From positions 186,001-250,000 of the forward strand of contig CAWIDT010000001.1 of NCBI GenBank assembly GCA_963834945.1: a stretch of 64,000 nucleotides of DNA. The letters are read 5' to 3'. This document shows, one piece after another, positions 34,576 through 42,027 of the stretch. The position numbers were made by a program, and so were the translations under genes. How positions within the stretch are numbered: the stretch's first letter is position 1; each line of letters begins with the position of its first letter. Origin of the DNA: R-RK-3 sp963834945. Lineage in GTDB: Bacteria; Pseudomonadota; Alphaproteobacteria; Rhizobiales; Rhodomicrobiaceae. The notes beneath the pieces are model-generated. The model had not been told where the DNA came from and ran no database searches. It saw nothing but the letters and a program-made list of their open reading frames with translations.

Positions 34576-35411
34576 CAAGCATCGACCTGATCTATGCGAC
34601 CTGGCCCAACATACCCTGCGAGGTGAAGTGGTACAAATTCGCGGGCGCCATGCGCGAGCGGGGGCTGACGGGGCGCCTTCAGGAGGCGGGGCACGAGGTG
34701 CGCGAGCATTGGCTTGCGGCGGAAGGGCCGGGCGCGCCGGATCTGAAAGCGGCCTTCCAACTCGCCGCCAGCATCGGGGCGACGGCAAGTGAAAGTGTCG
34801 CGCGCGGCGCCTTCCCGGTGCTGGTTTGCGGAAGCTGCTCGGTCGCCGCGCTGGGCATGGCGACGGGCCTGGGCGGTGACGGCACCGGCATCCTCTGGAT
34901 GGATACGCATCCAGACCTCAATACGCCGGAAACCACGATCAGCGGATTGTTCGAGGGCATGGCCCTTTCCAAGGCGCTCGGCTCCTGCTGGCGGCGCATG
35001 TCGCATGAGATCACCGGCTTGGCGCCTCTTGCGATCCGCAATGCCTGCCTCTATGACGGACGCGACGCCGACCCCGCCGAGCGCGAGATCATCGATCAGC
35101 AGCGCATTCCGGTTGCCCAGGACAGCGAGTCCGCGGCGACGGCCCTGCGGCATTGCCAGCGGGTCTATCTGCATCTGGACATGGACTTGCACGATTCGAC
35201 CTATTTCCGCGCCAACGGCTACGCGTTCCCCGGCGGCCCCTCCCCGGACAAAGTCCGCCGCGATCTGGTGGGGCTCGTGCGCGAATTGCCGGTCGCCGCA
35301 CTTTCCGTGACGAGCCTCGATCCCGACCTGCCCGACGCCGAGACGGCGCTCGCCTGCGCCGCCGCGCACATCACCGCCGTGTGCGAGGCCCTAAGGGCCG
35401 TCCGATGCTGA
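34572..35411 (+). CDS. Arginase/agmatinase-fold protein within the his operon
   Basis: A 279-residue protein with ureohydrolase-like landmarks: the site of GGDHS reads CGSCS (86-90), the second metal motif is DTHPDLNTPE (D111, H113, D115) and the third is HLDMDLHD. The first metal-binding histidine is therefore replaced by cysteine, so a canonical two-manganese arginase is doubtful; one metal site or a different hydrolase reaction is more likely. It overlaps hisA by 4 bp and hisF by 7 bp, so it is translationally coupled to both. A role in formimino- or guanidino-compound hydrolysis near histidine metabolism is possible but unproven. Confidence 0.7.
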   Translation: MTSIDLIYATWPNIPCEVKWYKFAGAMRERGLTGRLQEAGHEVREHWLAAEGPGAPDLKAAFQLAASIGATASESVARGAFPVLVCGSCSVAALGMATGLGGDGTGILWMDTHPDLNTPETTISGLFEGMALSKALGSCWRRMSHEITGLAPLAIRNACLYDGRDADPAEREIIDQQRIPVAQDSESAATALRHCQRVYLHLDMDLHDSTYFRANGYAFPGGPSPDKVRRDLVGLVRELPVAALSVTSLDPDLPDAETALACAAAHITAVCEALRAVRC

Positions 35412-36177
35412 AGACGCGCATCATTCCGTGCCTCGACGTCAAGGACGGCCGCGTCGTCAAGGGCGTCAATTTCGTTGATCTGCGCGATGCCGGTGATCCG
35501 GTCGAGGCCGCCGCCGCCTATGATGCGGCCGGTGCCGACGAGCTTTGCTTCCTCGACATCACCGCCAGCCATGAAAACCGGGAAACCATTTTCGAAATCG
35601 TCAGCCGCACTGCCGAGCGCTGCTTCATGCCGCTGACCGTCGGCGGCGGGGTGCGCGAGACTGAGGATATCCGCAAGCTGCTGCAAGCGGGTGCCGACAA
35701 GGTTTCGATCAATACCGCAGCGGTGATCGATCGCCGTTTCGTCGCCCGCGCGGCGGAGAAATTCGGCGTGCAGTGCATCGTTGTGGCCATCGACGCCAAG
35801 CGCGTCTCGGCCGAGGGCGAGCCACCGCGCTGGGAGATCTTCACCCATGGCGGGCGCAAAGGCACCGGCATCGACGCCGTCGCCTATGCGCGCGAGGTCG
35901 TCGAACTGGGCGCGGGCGAAATCCTGCTCACCTCGATGGATCGCGACGGCACCCGCGCCGGTTTCGACATCCCGCTGACCGCGCGATCTCCGACGCGGTG
36001 ACGGTGCCGGTGATCGCCTCGGGCGGCGTCGGCACGCTCGACCATCTGGTCGAAGGCGTGCTGGGCGGCCATGCCAGCGCGGTGCTCGCCGCCTCGATCT
36101 TCCATTTCGGCGACCACACGATCGGCGAAGCCAAGCGGCACATGGCCGCCGCCGGTATCGCGATGCGGATGGACTGA
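35405..36177 (+). pseudogene. hisF: Imidazole glycerol phosphate synthase subunit HisF (frameshifted as read)
   Basis: The first 190 or so codons give a clear HisF: MLKTRIIPCLDVKDGRVVKG with the catalytic aspartate, FLDITASHENRETI, PLTVGGGVRETEDI and LLTSMDRDGTRAGFDIPL. The frame then breaks near 35978-35985 and stops at 36001. The neighbouring frame continues with AISDAVTVPVIASGGVGTLD and HFGDHTIGEAKRHMAAAG to 36177, the normal HisF C-terminus. One missing C or G (CTGACCGCGCG where CTGACCCGCGCG is expected) explains it. HisF is needed for histidine synthesis and partners the intact hisH, so a sequencing or assembly error is more likely than real loss. hisE does not follow. Confidence 0.9.
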
Positions 36178-36273
36178 GGGTTGCGATTTTTGTTTGGTGG
36201 CCAGCGCCTTCGCGCTGGCCTTGGCCCGCTTGCAGGCCCCGGGTGCCCGATGCGGGCGCTGGTGCCTGGATCG

Positions 36274-36729
36274 CTAAACGAGCTGTCCGGCCAATTCGCT
36301 GATTTTCCCTGCGATCCGCGCCCAGCCGCCGCTCATCGCCTCATAGGCGAATGCGTTGCCCGGACCGAAGCCGTCATGCTCCATACGCAGCCGCGTGCCC
36401 CCCTCGGCGGGGGTGAGCGTCCAAGTCACGACCGAGATCAGCCGCGTCCCATATTGCGCATTGTCGTCCGACCCGCCCGTCCAGCTATAGCGAAGCCGGC
36501 GCGGCGGATCGCATTCGAGCACCTGGCAATCGACGAGACCATTCCATGTGCCCATCGGCTTGCTTTGAAAGCTGAAGCGATGCCCGACCGTCGGCTGAAA
36601 ATCGTTTGGCATCAGCCATTCCGAGATCAATTCCGAGGTCGTCAGAACGCGCCACACCTTTTCCGGCGTATGCGGCATGACACGCTCGACAATGATGGCG
36701 CGTTGCATTGTGGCCCGGCCTTCTTCCAT
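36274..36729 (-). CDS. SRPBCC (AHSA1-type) domain protein, copy 2
   Basis: A 151-residue protein of the START/SRPBCC fold, AHSA1 subgroup. It has IIVERVMPHTPEKVWRVLT at the start, then LISEWLMPNDFQPTVGHRFSF, LECDPPRRLRYSW and GTRLRMEHDGFGPGNAF. The family makes a hydrophobic pocket and often functions with ArsR regulators in stress or lipid responses; no reaction can be assigned. It is nearly parallel in sequence to the copy at 36877, from which it is separated by a mosaic repeat. Confidence 0.85.
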   Translation of the reverse strand: MEEGRATMQRAIIVERVMPHTPEKVWRVLTTSELISEWLMPNDFQPTVGHRFSFQSKPMGTWNGLVDCQVLECDPPRRLRYSWTGGSDDNAQYGTRLISVVTWTLTPAEGGTRLRMEHDGFGPGNAFAYEAMSGGWARIAGKISELAGQLV

Positions 36730-36754
36730 CGATGGGTCTCCTTGACTACCCGTC

Positions 36755-36880
36755 AGAGCCTTTTTCCGCTCCGATTGAATCGGAGCAGGGCTCTATCTCT
36801 TTGTTTTGTCGCATTTCGCGACGCAAACGGGCATTCATCTCCGCCTTCGCGGGGACATGCTTTGCTGGAAAATGCTCTAG
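36755..36880 (-). repeat. Intergenic mosaic repeat, family A, copy 3 (inverted)
   Basis: On the plus strand it runs from AGAGCCTTTTTCCGCTCCG with palindrome GCTCCGATTGAATCGGAGC to CTGGAAAATGCTCTAG. It is the reverse of the copies at 2984 and 15354, with an extra insertion of about 20 bp (CTCCGCCTTCGCGGGGA region). The CTAG end forms the stop codon of the SRPBCC copy 1 gene. Confidence 0.85.
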
Positions 36881-37335
36881 CGTCGTGCGTCAAGCCCATC
36901 GGCCAGCTCTGCGAGTTTTCCAATATTGTGCGCCCAACCGGCAGTTGCGCCCTTATGTTCGAATTGATGCGTGGGTCCGAAGCCTTCATGCTCCATGCGC
37001 AATCGTGTGCCCGCTTCAACGGGGGTGAGTGTCCAGGTGACGACGGTATCGAGCGGCGCGCCTTGTCCTGAGCCGCTGCCGCTGATCCAGCTATAGCGGA
37101 GCCGGCGCGGCGGATCGCATTCCAGCACCTTGCCAGCGACGATTCCGTCCCATTTGCCCCATGCTTTGGTGCGAAACGTGAAATCGCTTCCCAATACAGG
37201 CTGGAAATCGTTCGGCATCAGCCATTCCGCCAGGAATTCCGACGTGGTCAGCACGCGCCAGACCTTTTCGGGCGGATGCGGTAGCACACGTTCGACGATG
37301 ACGGCGCTCTGTGAGGCGGTTTCAGTTTGGCTCAT
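36877..37335 (-). CDS. SRPBCC (AHSA1-type) domain protein, copy 1
   Basis: A protein of about 152 residues beginning MSQTETASQSAVIVERVLPH. It shares with the copy at 36274 the stretches PPEKVWRVLTTSEFLAEWLM, LECDPPRRLRYSW and GTRLRMEHEGFGPTHQF, so the two are tandem duplicates. The start overlaps the stop of arsR by 4 bp, so the pair is translationally coupled. The stop TAG is supplied by the adjacent mosaic repeat. Confidence 0.87.
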   Translation of the reverse strand: MSQTETASQSAVIVERVLPHPPEKVWRVLTTSEFLAEWLMPNDFQPVLGSDFTFRTKAWGKWDGIVAGKVLECDPPRRLRYSWISGSGSGQGAPLDTVVTWTLTPVEAGTRLRMEHEGFGPTHQFEHKGATAGWAHNIGKLAELADGLDARR

Positions 37336-37679
37336 TGATCCATCTCCTTGAGCAAGGTTTCGATTCGATCGAAGCGCTCTCGCCAGAACTGATTGTAGTG
37401 GCCGAGCCAATCGATGAGAGGCCCCAGACCCTGCGGCTGCGAGCTATAAAACACCTGCCGGCCCTTGCGCTCCTCGGCGACAAGCCCCGCCTCTCGCAAG
37501 GCGCGCAAATGCTGGGAAATCGCCGGCTGAGAAACGCGCGATCCCTTCACAAGCTCGCCCACCGTCGCCGCGCCCTGCCGGGTGATGCGCTCATAGACCG
37601 CCCGCCGCGTGGGATCGGCGAGGGTTTTCATAAGTGTGGTGAGGTTGGCGCTTTCGATCATGCGGAAACCATAAGCCAT
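37332..37679 (-). CDS. ArsR-family transcriptional regulator
   Basis: A small winged-helix regulator of 110-115 residues. NLTTLMKTLADPTRRAVYERI and VSQPAISQHLRALREAGLVAEERKGRQVFY are the family's dimer/DNA-binding helices. There is no metal-binding cysteine box, so it belongs to the non-metal subgroup that controls SRPBCC genes. The start is uncertain: ATG at 37679 or at 37661 (MIESANLTTL). A perfect palindrome lies immediately upstream, so it is probably autoregulated. Confidence 0.88.
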   Translation of the reverse strand: MAYGFRMIESANLTTLMKTLADPTRRAVYERITRQGAATVGELVKGSRVSQPAISQHLRALREAGLVAEERKGRQVFYSSQPQGLGPLIDWLGHYNQFWRERFDRIETLLKEMDQ

Positions 37680-37687
37680 CACTTATT

Positions 37688-37705
37688 TATAAGTCAATAC
37701 TTATA
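37688..37705. promoter_or_regulatory. Candidate ArsR operator
   Basis: TATAAGT (37688-37694), CAAT, ACTTATA (37699-37705): a perfect 7-bp inverted repeat with a 4-bp centre, just upstream of the arsR start in an unusually AT-rich patch. Position and symmetry fit autoregulation by the adjacent ArsR protein. Confidence 0.6.
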
Positions 37706-37841
37706 TATAGCGACCGGTGGCACGGGCGCCTGCCTTCATCTGTGGATTGTGGGCGCAGGCGCTTGCCAATTTCTGGCTTCGCGCGCGCCGATCCATCAAC
37801 CTTTAACGAACTGATTCGCGGGCGAAAGCGGGACGAGAAGC

Positions 37842-38615
37842 ATGGCGAGCGCAGCTCCGGGCTATTTGGAATATTCCGTCGACATGTGGTGGACGGATCT
37901 GAACACCACCGAGATCGGCATTTTTCAGCATTCGCGGCACCGGGCGAAAAGCCGGCAGTTCAGCAAGGATTCCGACGTCATCGGCGCTGTCGACGTGAAT
38001 GGCGAGCGCACCGGGCTGCTCACCTATCGGCGGGGCCTGTGGGAGGATTCCGCCGGTATGAGCAAGCGGCTGGTGGTCAAACTGTTCTCGCCCGAGATGA
38101 ACTGGCGCGGCACGCTCGACATGCTGATGGGCCGCAGCCTGCAATTGACGGTCGGCGCGCACGGCTTTCCCGTGGCCGCGTTCGTGCTCAATCTGTCCGG
38201 TCACGACCAGATCATCAATGTGGAACGCTCGGCGCGCAAATGGCCGTTCATCCCGGAGGATTATTCGTTTTTCGTCCTGGACGACAAGAAGGCGCGCTTC
38301 TACCGGCTGCGGCGGGATTGGATCAGCATCGGCGCCGACTATACGCTTTATGACGAAACGGGCGATCGGATCGGCCATCTAAACGGGCGCGTGCTGAATT
38401 TGGGCGGGCGCTGGGATGTGCGGATCAGAGACGACCACGCCAATCCTCGCCTCAACGGCATCCTGCAGTTGTTTTGCGGCATGCTGCGTTTCCGGGCCGC
38501 CGCCGAACGCCACATCCGGGTGCTGAGCCGGGACATCCGGAGCGGCAAGCTCGATGCACAGATCGAAACGCAGGAAATCGACCTGTATCAGAACCCGCGC
38601 CGGACCAACACCTAA
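37842..38615 (+). CDS. LURP-one/scramblase-like fold hypothetical protein
   Basis: A 257-residue protein without signal peptide or membrane helix. The segment from FFVLDDKKARFYRL through DYTLYDETGDRIGHLNGRVLNLGGRWDVRI reads as repeated beta strands of the LURP-one/tubby-like barrel, where phrases such as YDETGDRIG are common. The N-terminal half (residues 1-140) shows similar strand character. The assignment is by fold impression only; the function is unknown. It is convergent with the ABC ATPase gene, overlapping by 4 bp. Confidence 0.5.
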   Translation: MASAAPGYLEYSVDMWWTDLNTTEIGIFQHSRHRAKSRQFSKDSDVIGAVDVNGERTGLLTYRRGLWEDSAGMSKRLVVKLFSPEMNWRGTLDMLMGRSLQLTVGAHGFPVAAFVLNLSGHDQIINVERSARKWPFIPEDYSFFVLDDKKARFYRLRRDWISIGADYTLYDETGDRIGHLNGRVLNLGGRWDVRIRDDHANPRLNGILQLFCGMLRFRAAAERHIRVLSRDIRSGKLDAQIETQEIDLYQNPRRTNT

Positions 38616-39295
38616 CCTTGCCGATCCATCATCGCGACATAGCGCTGGATGACGTCGCCGGGCGCGCCGTCCGCCGCGACGGCGCCCTCATGCAGGAGAA
38701 TGGCGCGGTCGTAACCGGCGATCAGATCGAGATCGTGGGTGATGGTGATGACCGTCTGTTCCAGCCCGTGCATCAGCGCCGACAACCGGCGCCGCGCGGC
38801 GAGGTCGAGCGAGTTCATCGGCTCGTCGAAAATGATGTAGCGCGGCTGCATGATCAGCACGGAGAGCAGCGTCAGCAGCTTCTGCTCGCCGCCGCTCAGC
38901 AGATGCGCGGCTGAATTCCGACTGTCGCCCAGCCCGTGCGCGGCAAGCATGGCGTCCACACGGGAGCCGATCTCGGCTTTCGGCAGGTTCATGTTCTTGA
39001 GGCCGAAGGCGAGGTCTTCCTCCACCGTAGGCATGACGATCTGGTGCTCCGGGTTCTGGAACACATAGCCGACCAGCCGACGAACCTCACGCCCATTGCC
39101 ACGCGCCGAAACGCCGTCGACGAGCACCTCGCCCTTTTGCGGCACGATAAGACCATTGAGGGTGCGCGCCAGCGTCGTCTTGCCTGAGCCATTGGTGCCG
39201 ATGATCGCGATGCGGCGTTCTGCAAGCGTCAGCGAGATGTCCCGCAGGACGCTGCGTTCATCGAAGGCGTGGCTGATGCGGCGAATCTCGATCAT
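38612..39295 (-). CDS. ECF-type ABC transporter ATP-binding protein (BioM/CbiO-like), orphan
   Basis: A 227-residue ATPase. Walker A is GTNGSGKTTLARTL, the Q-loop is VFQNPEHQIV (the NPE/D-Q-Q form typical of energy-coupling factor ATPases), the signature LSGGEQKLL, Walker B RYIIFDEPMNSLD and the H-loop ITHD. These fit BioM or CbiO. The transmembrane T component and the substrate-binding S component (bioN, bioY or cbiMNQ) are not adjacent. It is divergent from a Fur/Zur-type regulator, which hints at a metal such as zinc, cobalt or nickel, although biotin transport cannot be excluded. Confidence 0.8.
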   Translation of the reverse strand: MIEIRRISHAFDERSVLRDISLTLAERRIAIIGTNGSGKTTLARTLNGLIVPQKGEVLVDGVSARGNGREVRRLVGYVFQNPEHQIVMPTVEEDLAFGLKNMNLPKAEIGSRVDAMLAAHGLGDSRNSAAHLLSGGEQKLLTLLSVLIMQPRYIIFDEPMNSLDLAARRRLSALMHGLEQTVITITHDLDLIAGYDRAILLHEGAVAADGAPGDVIQRYVAMMDRQG

Positions 39296-39445
39296 GCGCA
39301 GCTTGCGGCTATCCTGCCCGGCGCGGAGGCATTCGGGAAATGGGGAATAATCTTGAATGGAAGGAAACGATGTCTTAAGACTCGAAGCAATGCAACAATG
39401 TTACAGTGCCTCGGGCGCAAACCGTAGCGCGGCGAGCCGAACGAC

Positions 39446-39946
39446 ATGACGGACACCCTCTTTCCTCAGCCGCAGCACGATCATGGCACCTGCGTCGAGC
39501 AGGCGGTGACCCGCGCACGGGGTATTTGCGTTGAAAAATCGGTGCGGCTCACGCCGTTGCGCGAATCGGTGCTGCGGGTGCTGCTGTCGTCGCATCGGGC
39601 GCTGGGCGCTTATGACATCATCCAGACGCTGCAATCGGATGGCCGCAGGCTGGCGCCGATTTCGGTCTATCGCATCATCGATGTGCTGCTTGAAACCGGA
39701 CTGGTGCACCGGCTGGAGAGCCGCAACGCTTTTTTTGCGTGCCTTTCGGAGCATGACGACGACGCCCGTTCGATGCTGGTTCTGGTCTGCGAAGGCTGCT
39801 GCCGGGTCGCCGAAGCCGAGGCGCCCGACGCCTGGCGCGCAATCAAGAGCATGACACAATCCAGCGGCTTTTCAGTCACCGACACGGTTCTGGAAGTCGA
39901 GGGCATCTGCGCGGATTGCCGGGCGGCGCCGGGCAGGGCGGCTTGA
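39446..39946 (+). CDS. Fur-family regulator, Zur-like
   Basis: A 166-residue metalloregulator. The DNA-binding part has LTPLRESVLRVLLSSHRALGAYDIIQTL and PISVYRIIDVLLETGLVHRL. The C-terminal dimer domain has two CxxC pairs for structural zinc (CEGC and CADC). Histidine-rich residues near the N-terminus (QHDHGTC) are typical of Zur. Upstream near 39391 is a weak dyad GCAACA-A-TGTTAC that might be a Zur box. Regulation of the divergent ABC ATPase is plausible. Confidence 0.82.
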   Translation: MTDTLFPQPQHDHGTCVEQAVTRARGICVEKSVRLTPLRESVLRVLLSSHRALGAYDIIQTLQSDGRRLAPISVYRIIDVLLETGLVHRLESRNAFFACLSEHDDDARSMLVLVCEGCCRVAEAEAPDAWRAIKSMTQSSGFSVTDTVLEVEGICADCRAAPGRAA

Positions 39947-40166
39947 GGGCGGCCCAAATTCGCAACCGCGATGGCCTCGCCGCAATTTGGCGCCCCCGCC
40001 GGGGTCCCATGTTTCTCGCGCTGAACGCCCTTGCCGTTGCCCGCTTGCCCTCGCTCCTGCGTAAAAACAGCCTATAGGTAGTACGGCACTGGCAATTGCC
40101 ACCCCGGTCGATTAATTAATGCTCAACAATGGCTTGTTAGTTTGCCCGCGCGGCTTGGAGTTGCGG

Positions 40167-41423
40167 ATGCTGTATGACCTTTCGCCGAGGCGTGAGACGC
40201 TCGCGGTGAAGATTGCTGATGTCACCGTCGGCGGCGGCGCGCCGGTCGTGGTGCAGTCGATGACCAATACCGACACTGCCGACATCGAGAAGACAGCGAA
40301 ACAGGTGGCGCAGCTCGCCCAGGCCGGATCGGAGCTTGTCCGCATCACCGTCGACCGGGACGAAGCGGCGGCAGCGGTGCCGCATATCCGCGACAAGCTG
40401 GCGGCATGGGGCGTCAAGGTGCCGCTGGTCGGTGATTTCCATTATATCGGCCACAAGCTGCTGGCGGATCACCCCGACTGCGCTGAGGCGCTGGATAAAT
40501 ACCGCATCAACCCCGGCAATGTCGGCTTCCGCGCGAAGCGCGACCTGCAATTCTCCGAAATCATCGAAATCGCGCTCAAATACGGCAAGCCGGTGCGCAT
40601 CGGCGTGAATTGGGGCAGCCTCGACGAGGAATTGCTGACACGGCTGATGGATGAGAACGCAGCGCTAGCCGAGCCTCGAGACGCGCGTGCCGTGCTGCAT
40701 GAGGCGATGGTGCAATCGGCGCTGCTGAGCGCTGAGCGGGCGCAGGCTCTCGGTATGGCGGCGGACCGCATCATCCTCTCGGCCAAGGTCAGCTCCGTGC
40801 AGGACCTCGTCAGCGTCTATGCGCTGCTGGCGGCGCGCGGCAATTATGCGCTGCATCTGGGCCTGACCGAAGCGGGCATGGGCACCAAGGGCATCGTGGC
40901 TTCGACCGCGGGCATCGGCATTCTGCTGCAGCAGGGGATCGGCGACACGATCCGCGTCTCGCTGACACCGGCGCCGGGCGAGGCCCGCACCCGCGAGGTC
41001 GAGGTGGCCCAGCAGATTTTGCAGACCATGGGCCTGCGTTCCTTCGTGCCTGTGGTCGCGGCATGTCCCGGCTGCGGGCGCACCACCAGTACGGTGTTCC
41101 AGGAACTGGCGTCCGACATTCAGAACCACATTGCGGCCAGCATGCCGGAATGGCGCAAGATCTATCCCGGCGTCGAGGCGATGACGGTGGCGGTTATGGG
41201 CTGCATCGTCAACGGACCGGGCGAGTCGAAACATGCGGATATCGGCATCAGCCTGCCGGGAACCGGCGAGAGCCCGGCGGCGCCGGTGTTCATCGACGGC
41301 AAGAAGGCGATGACGCTGCGCGGCCCCGCCATCGCCGACGATTTTAAGAAACTGGTGCAGGACTATATCGAACGGCGTTTCGGGCGCGGCGAAACCGGAG
41401 CCTCGATCCGCGCCGCCGAATAG
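40167..41423 (+). CDS. ispG: (E)-4-hydroxy-3-methylbut-2-enyl-diphosphate synthase IspG
   Basis: A protein of about 418 residues for the penultimate step of the MEP isoprenoid pathway. The N-terminal TIM barrel opens VTVGGGAPVVVQSMTNTDT and has RINPGNVGF. The C-terminal [4Fe-4S] cluster ligands lie in SCPGCGRT-like ACPGCGRTTSTVF and MGCIVNGPGES. I prefer the ATG at 40167 with GGAG six bases upstream; an ATG at 40119 would add 16 residues. Monocistronic. Confidence 0.96.
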   Translation: MLYDLSPRRETLAVKIADVTVGGGAPVVVQSMTNTDTADIEKTAKQVAQLAQAGSELVRITVDRDEAAAAVPHIRDKLAAWGVKVPLVGDFHYIGHKLLADHPDCAEALDKYRINPGNVGFRAKRDLQFSEIIEIALKYGKPVRIGVNWGSLDEELLTRLMDENAALAEPRDARAVLHEAMVQSALLSAERAQALGMAADRIILSAKVSSVQDLVSVYALLAARGNYALHLGLTEAGMGTKGIVASTAGIGILLQQGIGDTIRVSLTPAPGEARTREVEVAQQILQTMGLRSFVPVVAACPGCGRTTSTVFQELASDIQNHIAASMPEWRKIYPGVEAMTVAVMGCIVNGPGESKHADIGISLPGTGESPAAPVFIDGKKAMTLRGPAIADDFKKLVQDYIERRFGRGETGASIRAAE

Positions 41424-41432
41424 CGAGAGCGT

Positions 41433-41460
41433 GCACGCATGCGACGATCGGCATGCGTGC
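41433..41460. terminator. Perfect hairpin between convergent ispG and thioesterase genes
   Basis: GCACGCATGC (41433-41442), 8-base loop, GCATGCGTGC (41451-41460). It lies exactly between the two convergent stop codons, so it could work as a bidirectional transcription or mRNA end. There is no U-run, so intrinsic termination is not certain. Confidence 0.45.
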
Positions 41461-41466
41461 CGTGCC

Positions 41467-41961
41467 TTATGACGGCGGCGTCGGCTTCATGATCAGGCAA
41501 GTCTCCGAGCCGTGCGCGAGCAGCTTGCCCGCCCCATCCCACAGCCGCGCCTCTGAGGTGGCGAGCCGCGAGCCGCTATGGAGCGCCATCCCCTCACAGC
41601 GCACCTTGCCTGTCGTATCGAAGACCGGGCGGACAAAGTTGATGGTCATGCTGGTGGTGGTATAGGTCTGTCCGGCGGCAAGCGTGCTATGCACGGCGCA
41701 GCCCATGGCGGAATCGAGCAATGCCGAGATCCAGCCGCCATGGACGGTGCCAAGGGGGTTGTAAAATTTCATCGAGGGCATGGCTTCGAAGACGATGCGG
41801 CCGTTTTCGACCTCGCTCACCCAGAAATCGGCGGTCTGCGCGATCAGCGGTCCGGGCTGAGTGCCGTTCATCATCGATTGCAGCAGTTCCAGGCCCGACA
41901 TGCGCATGGCGACGTCGCGCGGGATCAGGCCGTATTCTCTGGGTTTTCCGTCCACGGACAT
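41467..41961 (-). CDS. PaaI-family hotdog thioesterase
   Basis: A protein of about 164 residues. FYNPLGTVHGGWISALLDSAMGCAVHSTL is the hotdog active-site helix with the HGG motif; TTTSMTINFVRPV follows. Such enzymes hydrolyse aryl- or acyl-CoA thioesters, often to relieve toxic intermediates. I choose the ATG at 41961 because GGAGGCGGCA lies just upstream; the longer start at 42009 gives an unlikely leader. Confidence 0.9.
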   Translation of the reverse strand: MSVDGKPREYGLIPRDVAMRMSGLELLQSMMNGTQPGPLIAQTADFWVSEVENGRIVFEAMPSMKFYNPLGTVHGGWISALLDSAMGCAVHSTLAAGQTYTTTSMTINFVRPVFDTTGKVRCEGMALHSGSRLATSEARLWDGAGKLLAHGSETCLIMKPTPPS

Positions 41962-42027
41962 TGCCGCCTCCATTAGATGCACATAGCTGTATATGCAGCT
42001 ACACGCCAAGGCAAGCGGATGATCCGC

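Noticed and set aside
39380..39405. Zur box upstream of the Zur-like gene
   Set aside because: The dyad GCAACA-A-TGTTAC is short and imperfect; not reported as a separate regulatory feature.
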